Shown here: piece by piece, positions 1-8,333 of the stretch
Position numbering within the stretch: position 1 is the stretch's first letter
Layout: every line of letters starts with the position of its first letter
Assembly (NCBI RefSeq): GCF_007625075.1
Contig: NZ_QMIE01000002.1
Span: 249,873 to 313,872 of the forward strand
Direction of reading: 5' to 3'
Source: Oceanidesulfovibrio indonesiensis
GTDB lineage: Bacteria; Desulfobacterota; Desulfovibrionia; Desulfovibrionales; Desulfovibrionaceae
DNA: 64,000 bases
Notes under the pieces: generated by a model
Seen by the model: only the letters and a program-made list of their open reading frames with translations
Databases searched by the model: none
Told to the model about the DNA's origin: nothing
Translations under genes and position numbers: made by a program

Positions 1-176
1 TATACCCTTTTTGAAACCGTCGCGGTGTTTTTGAATGCGGAACATGGATCACACCGAACCGAAGCGGCGGTTCGTTCGTCGGGATAATAAGCACGCCCCC
101 CGGCAAGTCAACGATAATCGCGTCGACTCCGGGGGGCGTATTGTTCGCGGCTCTGGCCAGGGCAATGAATATTCGA

Positions 177-1358
177 CTACTGGGCGGGCGCGGCGGTCTC
201 GATGTCCTCGTAAATTTCGTCAGCGGCCAGGAGGATGTCCACCGGCGGATCGAATCCGATGCGTTCCGCCGTCTTCAGGTTGATGGCGATCTTGGGGGGA
301 GCCTCGAACACCTGGGTGAGTGTGCGAGGGGATGCGCCGCCCAGGATCTTGGCGATGGTCTTGGCGTGGAAGTCGCCCACGTATTTGAAGCCGGCCTGGG
401 CGATGGAAAGCAGCACGCCGTGGCGGACCTCGTCGGACCCGGCCATGGAAAATGTGGGCACATCGTATTCGAAGAATGGCGCGAGAAGCTCCGGAAACCG
501 CGTGAGCTGCATCCCGTTGTTCTCGGTGAGGTACATGGCGTCCACAGCGGGGGCGAGTTCTTCGTGGCAGGCAAGCAGGTTGCGGAAAGCCTCGCCGGAA
601 TGCACGTCCAGTCTTGTAGTGCAGGGCACGACTTCGAAACCGCGCTCCTCTGCGACTTTCTGCACATCGGCCAATGCGGCGTAGGTCCGGCCGGTTACGG
701 AGTCCTCATATACGATGCCCAGCTTCCGGAAGCCGATGATGTCGTTGAACAGCCGTACCTGCCGGAGGTAGCGAGTGGGGTCGAGCCGGGCGTGCAGATG
801 GTCGAAACCGGAGTCGTCCTCGCTGGCCACGATGCCCGAGCCGAGAGGGTCGGACGAGGACAGGACCACGGTGGGAGTGCTCACGTCCGCGGTGGCGAGG
901 TCCTGCCCGGCCCAGGTGCCCATGGCGATCATCAGGTCAATATCGCCGCGCTGCAGGTGCTCCAGCACCTCTTCCCGCAACGCCTCGCGCGGCGGGTCCT
1001 CGTCCCAGTTGCCGGTCCAGAAGGCGTCAGGCGCGAACTCGATGTACTCGCTCTCCACGTTCTGGACGAGGTGCGTCCAGAGTTCGCCGGAATTTTCAGG
1101 GTCGATGTTTTCGGGAAAGTCCATGGGCGCGAGCCAGCCGAGGTCGGCCAGTCCCTTCACCGTGGCGACGAGGGTGGCGGGGTACTGGCTGTACGGGCCG
1201 CCTTCCAGATAGCCGATGCGCCACTTGCCGCCGTCCGGCCTGGTTATGGGCGTGATGGATAAGTCGTCGTGCTCGCCGGCGGCTGCGCCTGCGGCAAGGA
1301 GGGGCACAAGAAGAACGACGAGGCAGAACATCCACTTCCTGGCGAAATCGCGGATCAT
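177..1358 (-). CDS. Periplasmic ABC-transporter substrate-binding-like protein
   Basis: The 393-residue protein begins with a clear signal peptide: positive residues MIRDFARK, a hydrophobic stretch to about residue 25, then AAAG. It should be periplasmic. The rest has the two-lobed layout of the ABC substrate-binding-like family (PF04392 type), with the VLSSSDPLGSGIV and YEDSVTGRTYAAL segments typical of it. The ligand is unknown and no permease or ATPase gene is adjacent, so it may act as a sensor input rather than a transporter part. It lies about 120 bp downstream of the racemase and SpoIIE phosphatase genes on the same strand. The family assignment is from motif appearance only. Confidence 0.7.
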   Translation of the reverse strand: MIRDFARKWMFCLVVLLVPLLAAGAAAGEHDDLSITPITRPDGGKWRIGYLEGGPYSQYPATLVATVKGLADLGWLAPMDFPENIDPENSGELWTHLVQNVESEYIEFAPDAFWTGNWDEDPPREALREEVLEHLQRGDIDLMIAMGTWAGQDLATADVSTPTVVLSSSDPLGSGIVASEDDSGFDHLHARLDPTRYLRQVRLFNDIIGFRKLGIVYEDSVTGRTYAALADVQKVAEERGFEVVPCTTRLDVHSGEAFRNLLACHEELAPAVDAMYLTENNGMQLTRFPELLAPFFEYDVPTFSMAGSDEVRHGVLLSIAQAGFKYVGDFHAKTIAKILGGASPRTLTQVFEAPPKIAINLKTAERIGFDPPVDILLAADEIYEDIETAAPAQ

Positions 1359-1477
1359 GGGGTGTTTCCTTTGACGGTTCGTCTGTGGATTTGTTCCTCA
1401 AGCGGGACCGGTAATATGGGCTCAAGCCATGGTTTTGTATGTATTGATGCCGGAGCATAGACGGGCTGGCCGCGAGG

Positions 1478-2563
1478 TCAAGCAAATCCTGCGTTGCCGT
1501 CAATGATGCGCCGATCCAGGTAACGCGAGTGGAAAGCCCTGGCCAGGGCTTCGTAACCCAAAGTGAACTGGAGCGTGGCGCCGGGCTTGGGTCTGGGCCG
1601 GGCTGCTTCCACATCGTATATGGCGTAGTTGGATGTCGCGCCCACGTACTCCACGCCCGGAGTGCGACAGGAGAGTTCCCAGGGTTTGGTGTCCAGAATG
1701 CCGAAGTCCAGCAAAGCGCGCAGCCGTTCGCCGCGGTCCGGCGGCCGGCCCAGTTCGCCCAGCGCGTTGGGTCCGTAAGCGCCGTCCTGGCTGGTGGGCT
1801 TGCGGGCGATCTCCAGCACCTCGCCTTCGAGCAACACGGGGTCGCGCGTCAAACCCGGCACGCAGACGTCCTCGCCCTGGAAATGGCCCAGCAGCATGGC
1901 CTCGCCCAGGCGCAGCTCGGTCACTTCCGGCGGCAGCGCATTGGACGCCATCCAGGGCAGCAGGATGGAGCCGCCAACGGAGACGACCTCCGGCATGCGC
2001 CCGAGCACCTTGAAGAACACGGCGGCCAGCTCGCGTATCAGGTCCATGGCCTGGCGCGAAGGTCGTAGGCCGTGCAGACAGCCGAAGTTGGAGGCGATGC
2101 CGGCCACATGGAAATTTTCGTGCTCCAGCCGGCCCATGGTGCGCAGGAGTTCGGCAAAGCAGTTGGGCAGGCAGCCTTCTCGCAGGTCGCCGAGGTCCAC
2201 GAACAGCACCATCTCGTGATACATGTCCGCCCGTTCCGCCGCCTCGGCCAGTGCGGCGGCTACTGCCGGTTCGGCCAGATAGGAGCGCTCGGCCAGGGCC
2301 ACCACATCATCGGCGCGGGACAACGGCGGCATGGTGAGCAGGGCGACACGCTTTCCCAGAGCCTGGTGCAATGCTCGCGCGCCGGCAAGGTGCGCCGCGG
2401 CCGGCAGGTCGCCGCCGGCGTCATGGGCCGCGCGTACAATCTCAGCGTCGAACCCCGCGGCCTTCATTACGGGCAGCAGGGAGAGGGCGCGGCCTGCGCA
2501 GTAGTCGCGGAGGCAGCGGGCGTTGCCGACGAATCCGTTCAGGTCGATGACGAGCCGGGCCAT
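1478..2563 (-). CDS. PLP-dependent amino-acid racemase (alanine/ornithine racemase type)
   Basis: The 361-residue protein has the N-terminal TIM-barrel of fold-type III PLP enzymes. The segment LLPVMKAAGFD near residue 30 carries the expected PLP lysine, and SVGGS near residue 215 fits the phosphate-binding part. It resembles the ornithine/alanine racemase family rather than classical Alr, because no C-terminal beta domain is recognisable. I chose the ATG at 2563 because upstream codons would lie inside the phosphatase gene. The gap to that gene is only 8 bp, so the two are probably co-transcribed. Substrate is unknown; racemisation of a free amino acid is inferred. Confidence 0.75.
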   Translation of the reverse strand: MARLVIDLNGFVGNARCLRDYCAGRALSLLPVMKAAGFDAEIVRAAHDAGGDLPAAAHLAGARALHQALGKRVALLTMPPLSRADDVVALAERSYLAEPAVAAALAEAAERADMYHEMVLFVDLGDLREGCLPNCFAELLRTMGRLEHENFHVAGIASNFGCLHGLRPSRQAMDLIRELAAVFFKVLGRMPEVVSVGGSILLPWMASNALPPEVTELRLGEAMLLGHFQGEDVCVPGLTRDPVLLEGEVLEIARKPTSQDGAYGPNALGELGRPPDRGERLRALLDFGILDTKPWELSCRTPGVEYVGATSNYAIYDVEAARPRPKPGATLQFTLGYEALARAFHSRYLDRRIIDGNAGFA

Positions 2564-2571
2564 GTGTCCCC

Positions 2572-4623
2572 TCAGTGTTGCGGCCCGTGATAGCGCACAC
2601 AGAGCATGGTGATGTCGTCGGACTGCACGGCCCCTGCCGCGTGCTTGTGGACCCGCTGCATGACACCCTCCACTATGGCCCTTGCGCCTGCGTCCTTGTA
2701 ATCGCGGAGCGTCTCCTCCAGACGCTGTTCGCTGAAGAGATCGAGGCTTTCGTTCATGGCCTCGGTCACGCCGTCCGTATAGAGGAGAATGGCCTCGCCC
2801 GGGCGCAGGGTTGTGGAGAGCGTCTTGTAGTCGAGCGAGTCCATGGCCCCGGCCATGGGTCCGCTGATGCCGGGCACCTCCCGGACCTCCTCGCCGATAA
2901 CGATGGGCGGGTTGTGTCCACCGCAGGCGTAGTCGAACCGGCCTGTCTCCAGGTCCAGGATGCCGATGATGATGGTTACGAACATGGTGTTCGGGTTGTC
3001 CTCGCTGAGCAGATCGTTGACCAGGCCCATCATCACGGCGGGGTCGTCGTGGCGCTCTGCCGCAACCTTCACCAGCGTTTTGGTGATGGCCATGAACAGC
3101 GCCGCCGGCACGCCCTTGTCTGAAACATCGCCGACCACGAGACAAAGCCGCCTGTCGTCCAGGAAGAAGAAGTCGTAGAGGTCGCCGCCCACCTCCTTGG
3201 CCGAGACGAGCACGGCGTGGAGGTCGAGTTCCCGGCGGTCCGGAAAAGGCGGAAATATCTTGGGCAGCAGGCCGAGCTGGATGTCCCGGGCGATGGACAA
3301 CTCGCTCTCGATGCGGTTCTTGGTCGCCGTCACCTCCATGAGATTGGCGATGTTCTCGCGCAGGGATTTTTCCATGAACACGAAGGACTCGGCCAAACGA
3401 CCGACTTCGTCGTGGTGTTTGTCTGGCAGGTGGGCAATGGCCGAAGGACCTGCGACAGGTTGGGAGAAGTCCTGCTGCGGCAGCGTCATGGCGTGCTGCG
3501 CCAGCAGCCGGAGAGGCCGGGCGATGTGGCGCGAAAAGGCGAGCGCCACGAGAAGGCTGACCAGGAACACGCCGAGCACGGAAACCGAAATGTTGGCCAT
3601 GAGTTGGCGTGCAGGGGCTTCGATCTCGTCCACGGGCGCCACCGCGGCGATGTACCAGTCCAGCGGCTTGAAGTAGGCCACGTCCGCTTCCAGGGTGACA
3701 AGTTCGTTGTTCTTGCCACGTATGGAAAAGTCGTAAGGTCCTTTGACGTCGTCGCCGGAGGTCCAGGACATGAAGTCGTCGAGCACGAAGTTGCCGGTCT
3801 CGGTGTTTTTCAGCATGTCGAGGCCTGCGGCGCCGCCTTCCAGAAGCCGACGTATTCTGTCAGGCGCGGCGATGATCTGCTGCGAGCCGTCGAACAGGAA
3901 GACGAATCCGGTGGTGGCGAACTCGACCTGGGGAATGTTCTGGTCCAGGACCTCGATGATCTGTTCGAGTTGTCTCTGCAGAGCGCGCTCCACATCGCCG
4001 ATATCCACGCTGACGGCGACCACCCAGTCCCACGCGGGGAAATAGATAAAAAGCCCGAACCTCTTGGTGGGGGCGTCGCTGCCGAGATGTTTCCAATGGT
4101 AGGTGGCGTAGGATTCGCCCAACTCCATGGCCTCGGTGCGGGCCGCCCGCAGCACGCTGCGGCCTTCGATATCCTGAAAGTCGGTTGGCGCCGTGCCAAC
4201 GAGTACCGGGTCAGGATAGGCGAGCAGGGTGCAGGAGTCGTCGTAGGCAAAGAAATATTTGGCGTTGGTCGCAGGCAGGGCGCGTATCCAGGCCAGCGCC
4301 TCTTGCTGGGCGCGTTCGCTGGAGATGGCGCCGCTTTCCGCCATGGTTGCGAAGCGGTCCAGACCACCTTCGAAGGTTGCGGCGAGATCTACCAGATAGC
4401 GTTTGATCTCCTGCGTCCTGCCGACCTTGTCCTGGAGCAGGTTCTTGTAGCGGCCGGCCACGTTGAGTTCCATGAGCTTGAGCACGTTGGCTATGGAACG
4501 CTCTTCGGCCTGATACATGGCGCGGCCGACATCGCGATTGGTGATGTACAGCACTGCCCCTGCAATGAGCGAGAGGATAAAGAATACGAGCAGAAAGATC
4601 TTGGAGTTGAGCGATCGGAGCAT
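2572..4623 (-). CDS. Membrane sensor with dCache, HAMP and SpoIIE/PP2C phosphatase domains
   Basis: The 683-residue protein has a transmembrane helix at about residues 8-28 and a large extracytoplasmic region of double-Cache type to about 340. A second helix lies at about 345-366, followed by a HAMP linker and a C-terminal RsbU/SpoIIE phosphatase domain from about 450. The metal-binding motifs EVGGDLYDFF and VVGDVSDKGVPAALFMA are intact. Proteins of this design dephosphorylate anti-sigma-factor antagonists in response to an external ligand. No anti-sigma factor or STAS partner is encoded nearby. It is the first gene of a leftward run with the racemase and binding protein. Confidence 0.9.
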   Translation of the reverse strand: MLRSLNSKIFLLVFFILSLIAGAVLYITNRDVGRAMYQAEERSIANVLKLMELNVAGRYKNLLQDKVGRTQEIKRYLVDLAATFEGGLDRFATMAESGAISSERAQQEALAWIRALPATNAKYFFAYDDSCTLLAYPDPVLVGTAPTDFQDIEGRSVLRAARTEAMELGESYATYHWKHLGSDAPTKRFGLFIYFPAWDWVVAVSVDIGDVERALQRQLEQIIEVLDQNIPQVEFATTGFVFLFDGSQQIIAAPDRIRRLLEGGAAGLDMLKNTETGNFVLDDFMSWTSGDDVKGPYDFSIRGKNNELVTLEADVAYFKPLDWYIAAVAPVDEIEAPARQLMANISVSVLGVFLVSLLVALAFSRHIARPLRLLAQHAMTLPQQDFSQPVAGPSAIAHLPDKHHDEVGRLAESFVFMEKSLRENIANLMEVTATKNRIESELSIARDIQLGLLPKIFPPFPDRRELDLHAVLVSAKEVGGDLYDFFFLDDRRLCLVVGDVSDKGVPAALFMAITKTLVKVAAERHDDPAVMMGLVNDLLSEDNPNTMFVTIIIGILDLETGRFDYACGGHNPPIVIGEEVREVPGISGPMAGAMDSLDYKTLSTTLRPGEAILLYTDGVTEAMNESLDLFSEQRLEETLRDYKDAGARAIVEGVMQRVHKHAAGAVQSDDITMLCVRYHGPQH

Positions 4624-4944
4624 TCAGTCTCCCGTCTCGGTCACACGTGCACGGCAGGCTGCATCGTTACCTGGAATATGTGGTCGCCGCAAAAAAGGCA
4701 AGACATGGGATATCTGAGGGCTTTACACTAACCCCCTATCAAAGTACGGGGAATAAATAAGGCAGAAAGAAAGGCGCCGCGGGCGCTTACGTCGTGTTGT
4801 GAGCCGGAAAGTCAGAGCTGCTCGCTTCATGCTTCGCCGGCATCAGCCGCGTGGCCCCGCAATGAGTGTGGCCGTTCCTGCCAGTGAGGAAACGAAAATA
4901 CGGGATTCCCAACTCCCACTCATATGCGGAAAGGGGCAATCTGC
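4624..4944. other. Intergenic region between divergent phosphatase genes
   Basis: About 320 bp separate the divergent SpoIIE-type and PP2C phosphatase genes, so promoters for both should lie here. I see no convincing ORF, hairpin or repeat. The segment around 4737-4770 is AT-richer than its surroundings and is the likeliest promoter area. Confidence 0.4.
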
Positions 4945-5670
4945 ATGCGATATACGGCCGTGAGCCATGTAGGCGAGGTGAGGTCGGTCAACGAAGATCG
5001 CTACCTCGCGCGCGAAGAGGATGATGGGCGAGCGCTCCTGCTCGCCGTCTCGGACGGCATGGGCGGCGAAGCCGCCGGCGACCTCGCCGCCGAGACCGTG
5101 GTGGAATATCTGGAAGACGTGCCCATGCAGGGGCTGGACAACCCCGGCCGTCTGGCGGCACACGTTCAGGACATCAACGAACTCATCCACAAGCTGGTGC
5201 AGGACAATCCAAATCTTGCCGGCATGGGCGCAACATTGACTGCGGCGTACGTCTCGGCCAACCACGCTGCCTGGGTTCATGTGGGCGACTCGCGTCTGTA
5301 CCTCATGCGGGGCGAAGAGCTTATGCGCATCACGCGGGACCAGCGCTTCATCCAGGAGTTCATCGACCATGGCGAGCTCACCGAGGAGCAGGCCAGGAGC
5401 CACCCGTTGCGGAGCATGCTGGATCAGAGCGTGGGCTCGCCGGAGGTGGAGCCCGTCACGGGGACGCTCGATCTGCAGCCGGGCGACGTGCTGCTCATCT
5501 GCAGCGACGGCCTGCACGATTTGGTCTCGGAGCAGGACATCGCCGCGCGGCTCCGCGCTCTGAGGTCAGAGAATCCGCCTGACCTGGACCGTTGCGCGCA
5601 CGACCTCGTGGAGGCCGCCCGCGAGGCAGGCGGCCACGACAACGTCACCCTGGTGCTCGCGTTTATTTGA
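4945..5670 (+). CDS. PP2C-family serine/threonine protein phosphatase
   Basis: This 241-residue cytoplasmic protein has the PP2C metal-site motifs in order. These are VGEVRSVNEDRYL at the N-terminus, SDGMGGEAAGD near residue 40, VHVGDSRLYLMR near 110 and GGHDNVTLVL at the C-terminus. It resembles the Stp/PrpC group that removes phosphate from Ser/Thr targets of Hanks-type kinases, but no kinase gene is adjacent. I chose ATG 4945 over the in-frame ATG at 4924, because AAGGGG at 4931-4936 sits 8 nt before it and the conserved domain starts straight after. It is divergent from a second phosphatase of a different subfamily. Confidence 0.9.
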   Translation: MRYTAVSHVGEVRSVNEDRYLAREEDDGRALLLAVSDGMGGEAAGDLAAETVVEYLEDVPMQGLDNPGRLAAHVQDINELIHKLVQDNPNLAGMGATLTAAYVSANHAAWVHVGDSRLYLMRGEELMRITRDQRFIQEFIDHGELTEEQARSHPLRSMLDQSVGSPEVEPVTGTLDLQPGDVLLICSDGLHDLVSEQDIAARLRALRSENPPDLDRCAHDLVEAAREAGGHDNVTLVLAFI

Positions 5671-5742
5671 GTCGATTCCCCAGGATTCCTGCATCGAAAA
5701 ACGCGTCTGGTGTCTCGCTTTGCATATGCGAGCGTGGGGCCG

Positions 5743-6567
5743 TCATGCGTTCAGAAATTCCAGCAGGTCCTTGTTCAGCTGGTCCTTGTGCGTATCGGTA
5801 AGGCCGTGGGGCGCGCCTGCGTAGACCTTGAGGGTCGCATCCGGAACGAGCCTTACGGACTTTTCGCCTGCTGCGGCGATGGGCACTATCTGGTCGTCGT
5901 CTCCGTGCACCACCAGGGTCGGCACATCGAACTTCTTGAGATCCTCGGTGAAGTCCGTCTCCGAAAAGGCTTTGATGCAATCATAGGTGTTCTTGTGGCC
6001 GGCCGTCATGCCCTGGAGCCAGAACCAGTCTATCATGCCCTGCGAAGCCGTGGCTGCAGGCCTGTTGAAGCCGAAAAACGGACCGCTGCCGAGATCCATG
6101 TACAGCTGCGCGCGATTGGTGATCGTGCTCTCGCGTAGTTGGTCGAAAACTTCGATGGGCGTTCCTTCAGGGTTGTCCGGCGTCTTCAGCATAAGGGGCG
6201 GCACGGACGAGATCAGCCCGGCTTTTGCCACGCGGTCCGTTCCGTGACGGCCTATGTAGCGCGCCACCTCGCCGCCGCCGGTGGAGAATCCGACGAGAAC
6301 GGCGTCCTGAAGGTTGAGAGCCTCCATGAGCGCGGCGAGGTCGTCGGCGTAGGTGTCCATGTCGTTGCCTTCCCATGGCTGACCGGAACGGCCATGGCCC
6401 CGCCGGTCATGGGCGATACAGCGGAAACCATAGGATGCCAGGAAAAACATTTGCGATTCCCAACTGTCGCTGCTGAGCGGCCAGCCGTGGCAGAACACGA
6501 CGGGTTGCCCTGCGCCCCAATCTTTATAATAAAGCTGCGTCCCGTCGTGCGTGGTGATCCTGGGCAT
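5743..6567 (-). CDS. Alpha/beta hydrolase (chloroperoxidase/arylesterase type)
   Basis: The 274-residue protein has the alpha/beta-hydrolase layout: oxyanion segment [13 protein letters not shown] near residue 25-40, nucleophile elbow GFSTGGG near 95, and the late acid and His within [11 protein letters not shown] and [11 protein letters not shown]. It matches the cofactor-free chloroperoxidase/arylesterase group, which hydrolyses esters and can form peracids. No signal peptide is seen, so it is cytoplasmic. ATG 6567 is preceded by GAAGGAG, so the 26 extra upstream codons are rejected. It converges with the PP2C gene and appears to be a single-gene unit. Natural substrate is unknown. Confidence 0.85.
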   Translation of the reverse strand: MPRITTHDGTQLYYKDWGAGQPVVFCHGWPLSSDSWESQMFFLASYGFRCIAHDRRGHGRSGQPWEGNDMDTYADDLAALMEALNLQDAVLVGFSTGGGEVARYIGRHGTDRVAKAGLISSVPPLMLKTPDNPEGTPIEVFDQLRESTITNRAQLYMDLGSGPFFGFNRPAATASQGMIDWFWLQGMTAGHKNTYDCIKAFSETDFTEDLKKFDVPTLVVHGDDDQIVPIAAAGEKSVRLVPDATLKVYAGAPHGLTDTHKDQLNKDLLEFLNA

Positions 6568-6820
6568 GTGAATGCTCCTTCTCGTTGGGGGGACTCGTAA
6601 CCAGGGGTGGTTCAACGCAACGAAGATAATAAAAGAGTGTGGCAATGACGATGCTTATCCGAAAAATCACTTGATGCTCTCTCAAAAACAGCAATTTTGC
6701 TCTGCGGCCACTTCAGCCATTGAGGCGGGGTTCCAGGCGGCAGGTGCATAGCCCACATATAATGATCGACCTTCGCACGAGTGAGAGCCGGACCCAGCCA
6801 CAAGGCAAAATGGCGCGAGA

Positions 6821-6946
6821 TATTACTGGGAGCAGAAAATTCTTGCATTTTCGTGCCCCAGTTATGAGGACGGCCACGCTCCAGGCGGAGCCACGCGGCG
6901 AACGCCGCGGGAGCAAGATGTTTTAATCTTCTTGCTCCCAGTAATA
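6821..6946. repeat. Inverted repeat enclosing about 100 bp, with an inner hairpin
   Basis: TATTACTGGGAGCA at 6821-6834 is repeated exactly as its reverse complement at 6933-6946. The right arm overlaps a second hairpin, GAGCAAGA at 6911-6918 against TCTTGCTC at 6930-6937. The two structures share the right arm and so could not form at once. No transposase ORF lies between the arms. It could be a remnant of a small mobile element or a structured RNA. Confidence 0.5.
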
Positions 6947-7014
6947 GCTTCTGCATTCCTACGTTCTCCGCAGGGAGTAGTGAGAAGCCCCCGGACTATA
7001 CTGAATGCGGCGCA

Positions 7015-7047
7015 TAAAAAAATGAGGGCGACTTGCCAGCCGCCCTC
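7015..7047 (-). terminator. Rho-independent terminator after the 144-residue protein gene
   Basis: Read leftward, GAGGGCG at 7041-7047 pairs with CGCCCTC at 7024-7030 around a 10-nt loop, followed by a run of T on the minus strand (A-run 7015-7022). It lies about 55 bp past the stop of the leftward gene ending at 7103. Confidence 0.75.
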
Positions 7048-7102
7048 GATGGTTTTCTTGATTTGCGCGTAGCAGATGCTGCGCAAGTTCGCAGAATGAG
7101 GA

Positions 7103-7537
7103 CTACGTGCCTTTGCCGCCGCACGCCGGGGCGCTGCGCACGTATCGTCGCGCGATGAGGTCGAGCATCAGCACGGCTATCTCCATCTCCTTCCTGTTGG
7201 CGGGAGAGGTCTCCTCGGCCAGATAGCCTTTGAGAGGCACGGTTTCCTGGACCAGGTCGCCGCTCTGGTCTGTGGCGTGCAACGAATAGGCCTTGTCCAG
7301 GAGCACGAGCAGGTAGTGCTTCCACTCCTCGTTGAAGTGCAGATGGTAGTCGCAAATAGTGCGTATGGTGAGCAGCCCGGCCACCACACCTTCGAACGTG
7401 GTGTAATCCAGGCTCCATATCGCAGCGTCGCTTATCCGCGGCGGTGTTTTTCCGGCCGGGGCCGGTGCGGACAATCCCTCGGGAACAATAGGATTTTTGC
7501 CGTTCCTGTAGGCGTCCAAGTCCAAAACAGTCGGCAT
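7103..7537 (-). CDS. Uncharacterised 144-residue soluble protein
   Basis: I do not recognise this protein. It has no signal peptide or membrane segment. The first 45 residues are rich in Pro, Ala and Gly and look disordered. Residues about 50-130 look helical, with the segment TICDYHLHFNEEWKHYLL in the middle and a hydrophobic helix near MEIAVLMLDLIARRY. The start at 7537 is set by GGGAGGTGA just upstream; a longer frame starting at 7606 has no such signal. The gene stands alone and ends in a good terminator, which supports its being real. Function is unknown. Confidence 0.7.
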   Translation of the reverse strand: MPTVLDLDAYRNGKNPIVPEGLSAPAPAGKTPPRISDAAIWSLDYTTFEGVVAGLLTIRTICDYHLHFNEEWKHYLLVLLDKAYSLHATDQSGDLVQETVPLKGYLAEETSPANRKEMEIAVLMLDLIARRYVRSAPACGGKGT

Positions 7538-7865
7538 ACGCTCACCTCCCTGTGCGCCTGTGCCTTTGGTGCGGCTCCGGCCATCCATGTGCCGAAACGC
7601 CGTCAATAGTTTGTTTCAGGGCGTCGAACTTCCCTGCATATGGTTCAGAAATATCTTCGGCGGCTTTTGGAAAAACCTTATGCCGTGGTGAAGGATTTGA
7701 ACTTTTTCCAAGAATGCCGAGGGGGAATGTGGGGGGTACAGATTTGCACTCCAGCTAGAATGCGCATCCGATGCGATGGCACCAGAATTGCAAAATATAA
7801 ATTCTGAGTGGAGGAGCGTGAAGCCGTATCCCCGATCAGGTTCCTCCGAAAAACGGGAGATGGAC
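7538..7865. other. Intergenic region between divergent genes
   Basis: This 328-bp region must hold promoters for the leftward 144-residue protein gene and the rightward receiver gene. An inverted repeat, TTGGAAAAA at 7667-7675 and TTTTTCCAA at 7703-7711, is the only structure I see. It could be a regulator site or a weak hairpin. Confidence 0.35.
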
Positions 7866-8273
7866 ATGGCAACCACGGATGTGCTCGTTGTGGAGGATTC
7901 GCCTGCCTTGAGCATGCTGCTGCGACGCGTCCTGGAAAACGCCGGCCTGTCCATGCTGGAGGCGGTGGACGGCATGCAGGCGCACAATGTGCTGCAACGG
8001 GCCGAGGCGCCCGTGTGCATCATTACGGAAATCAACATGCCCCGCATGGACGGCATCGATTTCATCCGCGTGCTGCGCGAAGATCCCCGATTTTGCAATA
8101 TTCCAATCATTGTGCTCACGGGCGAGAACGACGACCACCGCGTCGAAAAGGCCAGGGCTGCCGGAGCCACGCACGTCATATACAAGCCCTTCGACATCGA
8201 TGTGCTTTTCGACGTCATAGAAGGCGTGGTGCGCGACGTGTACGGGGGGCAGGCGTTGCGTTCGGCATGCTGA
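7866..8273 (+). CDS. Stand-alone receiver-domain protein with Glu at the phospho-acceptor site
   Basis: The 135-residue protein is a single CheY-like receiver with no output domain. The acidic pocket (E10, D11), the switch Thr (T85 in VLTGE) and the conserved Lys (K107 in YKPF) are all present. The phospho-acceptor position in the TEINMPRMDG segment is Glu (E55, codon 8028-8030) where nearly all receivers have Asp. Glu there commonly mimics a weakly active phosphorylated state, so this protein may be locked or regulated by other means. ATG 7866 is used because the domain begins at once and GGGAG lies upstream. It converges with a histidine kinase gene, which may or may not be its partner. Confidence 0.9.
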   Translation: MATTDVLVVEDSPALSMLLRRVLENAGLSMLEAVDGMQAHNVLQRAEAPVCIITEINMPRMDGIDFIRVLREDPRFCNIPIIVLTGENDDHRVEKARAAGATHVIYKPFDIDVLFDVIEGVVRDVYGGQALRSAC

Positions 8274-8333
8274 GCGGCCCACGCGCGAGAATTATGATCA
8301 CCAAATCCGGAAAAACCAGAAAAATGGACGAGG

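Larger units (their letters stand above)
6568..7102. other. Intergenic region with inverted repeats, no gene
   Basis: This 535-bp stretch has no ORF with a credible ribosome-binding site. It holds the leftward terminator at 7015-7047 and a nested inverted-repeat structure at 6821-6946, both listed separately. The rest shows nothing recognisable. Confidence 0.5.

Noticed and set aside
141-1262. Long rightward ORF of 373 codons opposite the binding-protein gene
   Set aside because: It is the antisense shadow of a gene with signal peptide and family motifs; its own translation shows no domain and no ribosome-binding site.
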